From contig VGPP01000040.1 of assembly GCA_016882585.1 (NCBI GenBank), forward strand, positions 1-13,473: a stretch of 13,473 bases of DNA. The letters are read 5' to 3'. The position numbers and the translations under genes are program-made. This DNA is from Cyanobacteria bacterium M_surface_7_m2_037 (GTDB lineage Bacteria > Cyanobacteriota > Cyanobacteriia > PCC-6307 > Cyanobiaceae). Of the stretch, positions 6,549 through 11,482 are shown one piece after another; position 1 is the stretch's first letter; each line of letters begins with the position of its first letter. The notes under the pieces are model-generated. The model did no database searches and was not told the DNA's origin. It saw nothing but the letters and a program-made list of their open reading frames with translations.

Positions 6549-7128
6549 CGGCGAGGGTGTGCAGCTCAAAACAGGCCGCATGCACCTCAAGCTGGCCGCT
6601 TTGGATACGCTCTCTCAACAAGGCACTTGTGTTGATCAGCTCGCGTGCGGTGATTTTCGAATGCAAGTTGTATGCCGCGGAAAGATCCACCGGGGGGATG
6701 AACGCCAGACCACCGGCTTTGAGCCCGTTGCGGATGTGACCCACGTGATCCATCAGGGTGGGCGTGAGCAAGTGCTCGGGAGAGCAGGCGGCCCCCACCG
6801 CTCCGCAACCGGAGTGGCTCATCACCAACACCACCGGCACATTCAGGGCCTCCACCGCATATTCAACGGAGGCCAGGCTGCCGGGTGTGGAGGCGTTGCC
6901 GGCGTTGCGGATCACAAACAAATCACCAAAACCGCTGTCAAACAACAGCTCAACAGCCACGCGTGAATCTGAGCAGGTGAGCACGGCTGCCTGGGGTGTT
7001 TGGCCCGTCTCCAGCTCGTGCAACCGAGCTTGGCTGGCATGGGGGTGGATGGATCGCGCCTCGCGGAAGCGTTCATTGCCCTGCTGGAGGGCTTGGATCA
7101 CTTCAGCAGGGGTGGCAGGAGAGGTCAT
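6517..7128 (-). CDS. Beta-class carbonic anhydrase
   Basis: This zinc enzyme interconverts CO2 and bicarbonate. The protein has 203 residues from ATG 7128. It carries the beta-class signature: CSDSR (C52, D54, R56) and HSGCGAV (H105, C108) supply the zinc ligands and the Asp/Arg dyad, with 'DLFVIRNAGN' between them and 'SVEYAVEALNVPVVLVM' leading into the second motif. Length and order fit the family. An in-frame ATG at 7173 would add 15 residues without family likeness, so the later start is preferred; no clear Shine-Dalgarno is seen for either. No signal peptide is visible, so it is probably cytoplasmic. Whether it belongs to the carboxysome or serves general bicarbonate metabolism cannot be judged here, as no carboxysome gene is present. 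The 3' end overlaps the glycine-zipper gene tail to tail. Confidence 0.95.
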   Translation of the reverse strand: MTSPATPAEVIQALQQGNERFREARSIHPHASQARLHELETGQTPQAAVLTCSDSRVAVELLFDSGFGDLFVIRNAGNASTPGSLASVEYAVEALNVPVVLVMSHSGCGAVGAACSPEHLLTPTLMDHVGHIRNGLKAGGLAFIPPVDLSAAYNLHSKITARELINTSALLRERIQSGQLEVHAACFELHTLAVTWLGVETGA

Positions 7129-7163
7129 GCTGGTTAGTGTGCCGCTCGCGAGGCGATTGTGCC

Positions 7164-7835
7164 GTGAGTGCATCTCATCCAGCCTGTTTCCGCGATAGCA
7201 GTCGCTTCCTGCGCGCCCTGTCCGTGGGGATCGTGGTCACCCTCGTGCTGATCGAGCCAATCCGCTTGAGAGAGGCCTTTCCAATTGGGTTTCTGGCGGC
7301 GATCGTGTTTGACCAAACGATCTATTTTCTGGAATCGTTTCGCGTGAACGCTCGCGAGACGCGCGAGATCTTTGGCCGTTGGCTGCCGAGCCGGGCTCTG
7401 CTGCTCGAGCGCACCGTGATCTTCACGTTTATCAGCGTGGGCCTCCTCAGCCTCTGCGTGCGTGATGTGCACAGCGGCGACTCGGTGTTGCCGCAGGAAT
7501 GGCGCACGTTGATCTATTTCGCCTCTCTGTTTGCGGTGTGGCTGCAAATGCACAATGGCTTTGCCATTTATTATGCCAAGAAGTATTTCAGTCTCAATCC
7601 CGTGCCATCGGCCGATGGTCCTAATCCCCAGGGCTTTGTGTTTGCAGGTTCGGATGAGCCGGAATTTACCGATTTTCTGTATGTTTCTTACGCTGTGGGT
7701 CTCACCTATGCGATGAGCGACACCAATCTTGAAGACAGCTCTGTGAGGCGCGTGGTGTTATTTCACTCGGTTGTCAGTTTCTTATTCTATTCCACCGTGA
7801 TCTCGGCGGTGGTCAATCTGATCACCTCGGGCTGA
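7164..7835 (+). CDS. DUF1345-like integral membrane protein
   Basis: The protein has about 223 residues with four or five hydrophobic segments: 'ALSVGIVVTLVLIEPI', 'FPIGFLAAIVFDQTIYFLE', 'RTVIFTFISVGLLSLCV', 'LIYFASLFAVWLQMHNGFAIYY' and a last one near 'FHSVVSFLFYSTVISAVVNL'. The block 'DFLYVSYAVGLTYAMSDTN' followed by a basic RR and 'VLFHSVVSFLFYSTV' is what I recognise as the DUF1345 signature. The start is uncertain: GTG 7164 is chosen as the closest one before the first helix; GTG 7137 is also possible, and both avoid the divergent carbonic anhydrase start at 7128. Parts of the gene (about 7560-7700) are richer in A and T than the surroundings, which may mean a different origin. The function of the family is not known to me. 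It ends 7 bases before the convergent small gene. Confidence 0.82.
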   Translation: MSASHPACFRDSSRFLRALSVGIVVTLVLIEPIRLREAFPIGFLAAIVFDQTIYFLESFRVNARETREIFGRWLPSRALLLERTVIFTFISVGLLSLCVRDVHSGDSVLPQEWRTLIYFASLFAVWLQMHNGFAIYYAKKYFSLNPVPSADGPNPQGFVFAGSDEPEFTDFLYVSYAVGLTYAMSDTNLEDSSVRRVVLFHSVVSFLFYSTVISAVVNLITSG

Positions 7836-7842
7836 GCGCGCT

Positions 7843-8010
7843 TCAGATCCCCAGCGAGCGCAGCCAGGCGCCGATGCCGCTGTGGGTCATCGGCGCCTCC
7901 ATGTTGCGATCCAGGAACCAGAGGTAGCCAGCGGCCGCATTGAGGGCGATCACCAGGGCCCAGACGCGCCATCCCTCGGGCAGTTTCATCGCGGTTGGCT
8001 TGGGGGTCAT
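7843..8010 (-). CDS. Small single-pass membrane protein, unknown
   Basis: The protein has 55 residues from ATG 8010: a short polar start with 'MKLPEGWRVW', one clear membrane helix ('ALVIALNAAAGYLWFL'), then a short tail with 'DRNMEAPMTHSGIGAWLRSL'. A longer reading to 8115 has an unlikely basic/proline N-terminus and was not used; ATG 7989 is another possible start. The Pro-Glu-Gly-Trp start followed by a helix reads like a genuine small cyanobacterial membrane protein, but I do not recognise a family. It converges with the DUF1345-like gene with a 7-base gap. Confidence 0.6.
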   Translation of the reverse strand: MTPKPTAMKLPEGWRVWALVIALNAAAGYLWFLDRNMEAPMTHSGIGAWLRSLGI

Positions 8011-8057
8011 CGGTGACAACGTTACGAAATGCGTGCTTCTTGGCGTCAAGCGGGCGC

Positions 8058-8149
8058 TTGGTAGCGGCGCGAACGCCAGCCATGCTCGCTCGGGCGCACA
8101 GTGTGGAGGTAGCAACCGCTACCAAAACGTTCACCTCGCATCTGCGAGG
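8058..8149 (+). promoter_or_regulatory. Structured intergenic region with alternative hairpins
   Basis: The 195-base gap between the divergent genes at 8010 and 8206 contains three dyads: TTGGTAGCGG (8058-8067) pairs with CCGCTACCAA (8116-8125); GGTAGC-aacc-GCTACC (8108-8123) is a local hairpin that competes for the same bases; and CCTCGCA-tc-TGCGAGG (8134-8149) is a further hairpin. The layout allows two mutually exclusive folds upstream of the DUF4278 gene. This could be a 5' leader structure, a small RNA or DNA operators; no known RNA family was recognised. Confidence 0.35.
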
Positions 8150-8205
8150 CGCAGTTCGATCCAGGCCATGGAACGGGGACCTGGGCTTGCCTGTGGACAA
8201 CGACC

Positions 8206-8307
8206 ATGACCCTCACCTATCGCGGCCAGAAGTACGAGCAGAACAAGCAGGCTGCTCCCCAGCAGCATCCAGCTCTTGCCTATCGCGGTATTCGCTACCA
8301 GAAGTGA
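8206..8307 (+). CDS. DUF4278-type mini-protein
   Basis: The protein has 33 residues and starts with ATG. It begins 'MTLTYRGQKYEQ' and ends 'ALAYRGIRYQK', so the L-x-YRG-x-x-Y pattern typical of the cyanobacterial DUF4278 family occurs twice, once at each end, joined by a Gln/Ala/Pro linker. Such mini-proteins are common in cyanobacteria and, to my knowledge, have no assigned function. The strong terminator that begins 23 bases after the stop supports a real, separately transcribed gene. The upstream leader contains several inverted repeats (see 8058-8149). The repeated YRG units could mediate pairing or binding; that is inference. Confidence 0.85.
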   Translation: MTLTYRGQKYEQNKQAAPQQHPALAYRGIRYQK

Positions 8308-8329
8308 TCGGCTGCCAGAGCTGACGCGC

Positions 8330-8354
8330 AAGCCCCGCATTGCGGGGCTTTTTT
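8330..8354 (+). terminator. Rho-independent terminator after the DUF4278 gene
   Basis: AAGCCCCGC and GCGGGGCTT form a 9-base-pair stem around a 3-base loop and run directly into TTTT, giving six T in a row on the plus strand. There is no T run on the other strand, so it serves the plus-strand gene only. Confidence 0.93.
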
Positions 8355-8391
8355 GTGCCTTGCAGCGCCCAGTGTTGCCTCGGCTAACCGG

Positions 8392-8811
8392 TCAGTTCAC
8401 GAAGCGTTTGTAGAGCCAACGCACGAAGTTGCCCACCACAGGAACAGGTTCAAACGTGGGGCCCACGAAATCGAAATAGTCGCGGTGATCAACGATCTTG
8501 CCCGAGTCGTTGAACAAAAGACGCGTTGCGCCGGGATAAATAAACTCAATTCCCTTGATCTTCAGGCCCATCGTCCATTCCACGAAGGCCGTGTTGCCGT
8601 CGATGGCGATGGCTCCGGGCTCCAGAAACACATCATCGCAGCGGCGCAGCAATCCTTCCTGAGCAGCCAGATACGCCTCAAGCCCCTGTTGTTTCTGGGT
8701 GGGGTCTTCAAACACCACCGTTTCGCTGTAGGCATCACGCCATTGCTGCTCTGTTGGAGCGGGGGCTCCGTAGGGCTTGGTGAACAGGGCGCGCAGTTGT
8801 GAGGTGTCCAC
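8392..8811 (-). CDS. NTF2/SnoaL-like fold protein
   Basis: The protein has 139 residues from GTG 8811. The sequence follows the cone-shaped NTF2-like plan: an N-terminal helix ('MDTSQLRALFTKPYG'), 'WRDAYSETVVFEDPTQ' (the usual helix-to-strand turn with FxDP), 'GLEAYLAAQEGLLRR', then alternating strands 'AIAIDGNTAFVEWTMGLK', 'IEFIYPGATRLLFNDSGKI' and 'VDHRDYFDF'. The HRDYxD strand and the tail 'GNFVRWLYKRFVN' resemble SnoaL-like proteins with an uncharacterised small-molecule role. An out-of-frame ATG upstream cannot serve. No signal peptide is visible and the location is probably cytoplasmic. The gene is divergent from the HLIP gene at 8952. The substrate is unknown. Confidence 0.85.
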   Translation of the reverse strand: MDTSQLRALFTKPYGAPAPTEQQWRDAYSETVVFEDPTQKQQGLEAYLAAQEGLLRRCDDVFLEPGAIAIDGNTAFVEWTMGLKIKGIEFIYPGATRLLFNDSGKIVDHRDYFDFVGPTFEPVPVVGNFVRWLYKRFVN

Positions 8812-8951
8812 GGGGATCGGCAGGGTTGGTCATTGTGGCCGCCTGCAAGCAGGGTGCCGTGATGAGCCGCCATGCCTGAGCCTTACTGCGTAGCTTGGGT
8901 GGCCGATCGTTTTGCCGGCAAGCCCGTGCAAAACGGCTGCCCCCGTTGATG

Positions 8952-9167
8952 ATGCCCAAACAGGATTTCGTTTACGAGCCGCTTGAAGCCTTCGGTGAAG
9001 GTCTCACCACCCGCCGCCCCTGGAACACCAAGGCGTTGGCGGGAGTGGAGCGGCTCAATGGGCGGGTGGCGATGCTGGGTTTTGCAGCGGCCTTGATCGG
9101 TGAATGTCTCACCGGCCATGGCCCTGCCGGCCAAGTGGTGGCGCTGTTGCGCTGGTATCTCTCCTGA
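8952..9167 (+). CDS. High-light-inducible protein (HLIP), plus-strand copy
   Basis: The protein has 71 residues from the second of two tandem ATG codons (8949 and 8952). The single chlorophyll-binding helix is 'ERLNGRVAMLGFAAALIG', with the E-x-x-N-G-R-x-A-M-x-G core of the CAB/ELIP/HLIP family, followed by 'ECLTGHG'. The N-terminus (about 30 residues) is hydrophilic and should face the cytoplasm or stroma side. HLIPs sit in the thylakoid membrane, bind chlorophyll and carotenoid and protect during photosystem assembly and excess light. The gene converges on the two-gene HLIP operon at 9248-9632. No clear Shine-Dalgarno is visible. Confidence 0.93.
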   Translation: MPKQDFVYEPLEAFGEGLTTRRPWNTKALAGVERLNGRVAMLGFAAALIGECLTGHGPAGQVVALLRWYLS

Positions 9168-9176
9168 TTGGGCATC

Positions 9177-9206
9177 AAAAAAGCCCCAGGCTTTGGGCCT
9201 GGGGCT
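9177..9206 (-). terminator. Rho-independent terminator of the minus-strand HLIP operon
   Basis: AGCCCCAGGC and GCCTGGGGCT pair over 10 bases around a 5-base loop. Read on the minus strand the stem is followed by TTTTTT (bases 9182-9177), so it ends the HLIP operon that stops at 9248. Plus-strand transcripts have no T run after the stem. Confidence 0.9.
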
Positions 9207-9247
9207 CGTGCTCAGAGCTGACAGCGGAGAGCTGATCGCTCAGAGCT

Positions 9248-9484
9248 TCAGAAGCAGAACGGCAGGAACTGGGTGCGGCAGGCGGCATAACCGTCCACCA
9301 GAGCGCCGAGGCCGATCTGATGGGCAATCCCGGCGCCAGTGAGGCCCTCGGTGATGATGCCGATCACGATGCCGAGCATGGCGGCGCGGCCGTTGAACAG
9401 TTCAACGCGCTTCAGCTGCTCCATATGGATCTGCTGTGTGGCGCGATCCCAGTACCACTTGTCGTTGGCAGGGCTGTTGGTCAT
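9248..9484 (-). CDS. High-light-inducible protein (HLIP), second gene of operon
   Basis: The protein has 78 residues. It has a hydrophilic start with 'DKWYWDRATQQIHMEQLKR', then the HLIP helix 'ELFNGRAAMLGIVIGIITEG', which contains the E-x-x-N-G-R-x-A-M-x-G core, and 'LTGAGIAHQIGLGALVDG'. It ends in a short tail with one cysteine before 'RTQFLPFCF', longer than in the other two HLIPs here. The ATG is 4 bases after the stop of the 47-residue HLIP, so the two are co-transcribed; the terminator at 9206-9177 closes the operon. The role is thylakoid photoprotection and pigment handling, probably as a hetero-oligomer with a partner such as the upstream HLIP. Confidence 0.94.
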   Translation of the reverse strand: MTNSPANDKWYWDRATQQIHMEQLKRVELFNGRAAMLGIVIGIITEGLTGAGIAHQIGLGALVDGYAACRTQFLPFCF

Positions 9485-9488
9485 GGCT

Positions 9489-9632
9489 TCAGCCCAGGCC
9501 GATCTGGGAGAGGATGCCCTGGCCGGTGAGCAGCTCGGTGCCGAGGCCGATCACGAAGCCGAGCATGGCGAGGCGGCCGTTCCAGGTTTCGGCGAAGCCA
9601 ACGAAACCGAAGCGGGAGGTGGAGTCGGACAT
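9489..9632 (-). CDS. Very short high-light-inducible protein (47 residues), first gene of operon
   Basis: The protein has 47 residues and starts with ATG 9632. The N-terminus 'MSDSTSRFGFVGFAETWNG' leads directly into the helix 'ETWNGRLAMLGFVIGLGTEL' with the E-x-x-N-G-R-x-A-M-x-G core, and the protein ends 'LTGQGILSQIGLG'. It is essentially only the chlorophyll-binding helix plus short flanks, like the small Hli/Scp proteins of cyanobacteria. It leads the operon, 4 bases before the 78-residue HLIP. The inverted repeat at 9637-9665 begins 5 bases upstream of its start and is the obvious place for regulation. Confidence 0.93.
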   Translation of the reverse strand: MSDSTSRFGFVGFAETWNGRLAMLGFVIGLGTELLTGQGILSQIGLG

Positions 9633-9636
9633 GAGA

Positions 9637-9665
9637 CGTTACGGAACGTTTCAACAACCGTAACG
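9637..9665 (-). promoter_or_regulatory. Inverted repeat next to the HLIP operon start
   Basis: CGTTACGG (9637-9644) and CCGTAACG (9658-9665) form a perfect 8-base dyad with a 13-base spacer, just ahead of the HLIP start at 9632. On the minus strand the stretch also reads TTACGG-ttg-TTGAAA, faintly like the paired hexamers of the HLR1 element bound by RpaB at cyanobacterial high-light genes. Either an operator or a leader hairpin is possible; the regulator assignment is only a suggestion. Confidence 0.4.
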
Positions 9666-9738
9666 GATCGTGAAGCCTTTTGGGTGCGGGGTAGCCAAAT
9701 TCGTGTGAGCGCATCAACGCGGCCCTTTGGGAGGTTCG

Positions 9739-9746
9739 GCGATCGC
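9739..9746. repeat. HIP1 octamer
   Basis: GCGATCGC in the intergenic region between the HLIP operon and the zinc-ribbon gene. It could be part of the control region, but the motif is common in cyanobacteria. Confidence 0.8.
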
Positions 9747-9812
9747 GGCCTTCGCCTTCGTTCCGGCTGAACAGTGCGACGGTTTCCGCCTGGCTAGGAC
9801 GGCGTTTTGTCG

Positions 9813-10004
9813 ATGAGCCCGATCTTTCCCTGCAAGGGCTGCGGCACATTCATCGAGCGCTCAACCCAGCACTACCGGCGCGTGAAGGGGCAGGTGCTCT
9901 GTTCCACCTGCGCCGATGCGCGGGACGCGGCGGCCCAGATGCGCCCGGTGTTCTGGCGGCGCTGGCTGCAGCGATTCAGGTGGCAGAGCGGAGGCGGGTG
10001 CTGA
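9813..10004 (+). CDS. Small four-cysteine zinc-ribbon-like protein
   Basis: The protein has 63 residues from ATG 9813; a TTG two codons earlier is in frame but less likely. C7, C10, C30 and C33 form CxxC-x19-CxxC ('FPCKGCGTFIER' and 'QVLCSTCADARD'), a treble-clef or zinc-ribbon-like arrangement that would bind one zinc ion. The C-terminal third is basic and aromatic ('FWRRWLQRFRWQ'), which may bind nucleic acid or a membrane surface. The family is not recognised. The gene is divergent from the HLIP operon, and its end overlaps the convergent gene at 9976-10170 by 29 bases. Confidence 0.7.
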   Translation: MSPIFPCKGCGTFIERSTQHYRRVKGQVLCSTCADARDAAAQMRPVFWRRWLQRFRWQSGGGC

Positions 10005-10170
10005 TGCCCAGCCCCACCTCAACGGGCACGGTGCCGTCGGGATGCAGGGCCTGTGGTGTGGTTCGCAGGGTGTGAAGCAGCTGGGCTCTCTGATCAGGGC
10101 TGAGGCGCAGCAGCTCCGCCAGGGCGTGAGGGTCGATGCGGCCCAGGCGGGCGCGGGAGAGATCCGACAC
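9976..10170 (-). CDS. Small protein of unknown function
   Basis: The protein has 64 residues from GTG 10170. It is a mostly helical, charged sequence: 'ARLGRIDPHALAELLRLSP' followed by 'DQRAQLLHTLRTTPQAL' and a short strand-like end 'TVPVEVGLGISTRL'. The regular amphipathic pattern, with leucine every three to four residues, supports a genuine helical protein, but no family is recognised. It overlaps the zinc-ribbon gene by 29 bases tail to tail, so one of the two might be shorter or not expressed. Confidence 0.5.
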   Translation of the reverse strand: MSDLSRARLGRIDPHALAELLRLSPDQRAQLLHTLRTTPQALHPDGTVPVEVGLGISTRLRSAT

Positions 10171-10236
10171 GGGGAGGCTCCACCACTGGTGATGTGCTGG
10201 ACGCTAGTCGCCACATCTGGTGGTGTCAGCCCCTGT

Positions 10237-10470
10237 TCATGGTTCTGGATCTTGGGTGTGCTGCCTGGTTGCCCGGTGGGGTCTCGCTCGCTCCCAGACC
10301 AGATCGAACACGTAATAGAGCAGCGTGAGGCCGATATGGATCTCGATCGATTGCTTGATGCCGATGAACAGTGCCGTAAAGGCGATCGCAATCACCCGGT
10401 AGGCGAGGGCTTTCCACAGCAAGGCCAGTCGCATGCGGTCTTGGTTCGCGCGGAAGCTTTGGGTGTTCAT
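10237..10470 (-). CDS. DUF2061-like small membrane protein
   Basis: The protein has 77 residues from ATG 10470; a longer reading to 10512 would run through the promoter of the divergent gene. Residues 17-55 read 'LWKALAYRVIAIAFTALFIG' and, after a short polar 'KQSIEIH' turn, 'IGLTLLYYVFDLVWERAR'. A KALxYR start, two membrane helices and a closing 'VWER' are what I associate with DUF2061 proteins, usually about 70 residues. The N-terminus is polar and the tail is basic and charged. The family's function is unknown to me. The start is divergent from the LexA-box gene. Confidence 0.75.
   Translation of the reverse strand: MNTQSFRANQDRMRLALLWKALAYRVIAIAFTALFIGIKQSIEIHIGLTLLYYVFDLVWERARPHRATRQHTQDPEP
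10382..10389. repeat. HIP1 octamer
   Basis: GCGATCGC inside the DUF2061-like gene, consistent with a cyanobacterial origin of this stretch. Confidence 0.8.
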
Positions 10471-10505
10471 TCTGCTGCCGGTCGCTGTGGTTGGCGTGGG
10501 AGCCG

Positions 10506-10534
10506 TTGACACCCTTCGGTGGACCGGCTAGTAC
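10506..10534 (+). promoter_or_regulatory. Sigma-70-type promoter of the small LexA-box gene
   Basis: TTGACA (10506-10511) is a perfect -35 hexamer. After a 17-base spacer comes TAGTAC (10529-10534), a modest -10 that matches the consensus at three of six positions. Transcription would start near 10541, about 17 bases before ATG 10558. Confidence 0.65.
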
Positions 10535-10543
10535 AGGTGTACT
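10530..10543 (+). promoter_or_regulatory. LexA (SOS) box
   Basis: AGTACAGGTGTACT fits the published cyanobacterial LexA consensus RGTACNNNDGTWCB at every position and is a perfect dyad (AGTACA, 2-base spacer, TGTACT). It overlaps the -10 hexamer and the likely transcription start, where repressor binding would block the promoter. Confidence 0.75.
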
Positions 10544-10557
10544 TTGCTCCGGGGTTG

Positions 10558-10749
10558 ATGGCTGTCGCCTCTCCGTATGCCGTATTCCGTGCCGTGGATG
10601 TGATCTGGCCAGTCGGATCCATGCAGCCGCTGCCGCCACTGCCACCTTCGCTGCCGGTGGTAGCGCCGCCTGTGACTCGTGTGCGCAAGCGCCCCCGGGC
10701 CAGTGCGGTGCAAGGTGAGTTGTTCCCTTCGCTGCCATGGGCGCCCTGA
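10558..10749 (+). CDS. Small putative SOS-regulated protein with a clamp-binding-like motif
   Basis: The protein has 63 residues from ATG 10558. An upstream in-frame GTG at 10519 lies inside the promoter and is rejected. GGGG 4 bases before the ATG is a weak ribosome site. The sequence has a hydrophobic start ('MAVASPYAVFRAVDVIWPVG'), a proline-rich middle ('PLPPLPPSLPVVAPP'), a basic patch ('RVRKRPRA') and the end 'VQGELFPSLPWAP'. QGELF (52-56) fits the QxxLF pattern by which many repair and polymerase proteins dock on the DNA sliding clamp. Together with the LexA box overlapping its promoter, this suggests a DNA-damage-induced peptide acting at the replication fork. No family is recognised. 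The gene ends 6 bases before the convergent cytochrome gene. Confidence 0.6.
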   Translation: MAVASPYAVFRAVDVIWPVGSMQPLPPLPPSLPVVAPPVTRVRKRPRASAVQGELFPSLPWAP

Positions 10750-10755
10750 GTGCGC

Positions 10756-11280
10756 TTAGTGGCGCTTCAGCAGCTGCGCGCCCCAGTGGCGTGGGCCGTC
10801 GTTCTCGCGCACATGCAGCTGGGCCATCGAGGCGGCGAAGCGGATGCCTCCGCGACGCAACACCGAGCCGAGGTGCCAGACCACGGCGCCAGTAATCAGC
10901 ATCCAGGCGAGCAGATGCAGGTGGTAAGCCAGGTGGTCGAGTTGGCCTGTGCGCAGCCAGTCTTCCTGCATCAACTTGCCGCTGCTCACGGCCAACAGCA
11001 ACCCAATCAGTGCAGCGGCATTGGCGGGCTGGCGTAGGCGGCCCCGGCCGATGCTGATCGCGTACAGCACAAACAACAGCGCCACCGGCCAAAGCAGCGC
11101 GCCGAATGTGCCGTGGATGTCGATCCACTCGCCTGGCACGGCAAGCGGAAGGCGGAACCAGCGCCTGTCGTGGTTGGCGAGCACCACCAGGCCACTCAGC
11201 CAGGCCAGCGGCACCAGGATGGCGGTGATGCCGTGCAACAACCGCAGCAGCGAGGGTTGGTAGGGAACCGTGCGTCCCAT
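10756..11280 (-). CDS. Cytochrome b561-like integral membrane protein
   Basis: The protein has 174 residues with four hydrophobic helices: about 10-34, 56-78, 86-102 and 114-140. Histidines near helix ends are suited to bind two b-type hemes: H16 ('LLRLLHGITAIL'), H56 ('DIHGTFGALLWP'), and H116, H120, H122 and H136 ('LDHLAYHLHLLAW', 'VVWHLG'). This fits the four-helix cytochrome b561/Ni-Fe-hydrogenase b-subunit type that moves electrons across a membrane; the partner is not visible. The start is ATG 11280. A decayed exporter gene ends only 3 bases upstream, so the gene was probably the downstream member of an operon and may now depend on read-through or a new promoter. Confidence 0.82.
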   Translation of the reverse strand: MGRTVPYQPSLLRLLHGITAILVPLAWLSGLVVLANHDRRWFRLPLAVPGEWIDIHGTFGALLWPVALLFVLYAISIGRGRLRQPANAAALIGLLLAVSSGKLMQEDWLRTGQLDHLAYHLHLLAWMLITGAVVWHLGSVLRRGGIRFAASMAQLHVRENDGPRHWGAQLLKRH

Positions 11281-11283
11281 GGT

Positions 11284-11459
11284 TTAAGTCAGGGCTTGTT
11301 GGAGTGACACCAGCGCAAAGGCGATAAACAGCCCGCCACTGAGGCGGTAGAGCACTTTCTCGCTGATTCGCCCGCCGATCCACTTGCCGGCTCCCACCGC
11401 TAGCCAGGTGTGACCAGGGCATGGCCAGCCAGGGTGCTTGCCAGAACGATGGCGGTAAC
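11284..11459 (-). pseudogene. Frameshifted C-terminal remnant of a UPF0016/GDT1-type (Mnx) cation exporter
   Basis: Two frames together rebuild the end of a UPF0016/GDT1 protein. First comes 'VTAIVLASTLAGHALVT' (11459 down to about 11409), which then meets TAG. In the next frame follow 'WLAVGAGKWIGGRISEK' and 'VLYRLSGGLFIAFALVSLQQ', ending in TAA at 11284. The pattern W-AV-AG-W---ISEKVL----GGLF--FAL is what I recognise from the last two helices of the family, which exports manganese or calcium in cyanobacteria. A one-base indel near 11405 separates the halves, and a TAA stands directly before the first part, so the N-terminal half with the ExGD motif is missing. It sits 3 bases upstream of the cytochrome gene. 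Confidence 0.72.
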
Positions 11460-11482
11460 TTAGGCGCGCTCGCAGCCGAGTA

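Noticed and set aside
8150..8165. GTTCGATCC, similar to a tRNA T-loop
   Set aside because: The flanking bases do not form the 5-base T stem, and no acceptor, D or anticodon arms fit around it.
9481..9849. 122-codon minus-strand frame across the HLIP control region
   Set aside because: It overlaps the 47-residue HLIP in another frame and is an Arg/Pro-rich sequence without domain features.
10226..11422. Long open frame of 398 codons on the minus strand
   Set aside because: It runs through the cytochrome gene, the LexA-box gene and the DUF2061 gene in another frame, and its Arg/Pro/Ala-rich composition is typical of an out-of-frame reading in GC-rich DNA.
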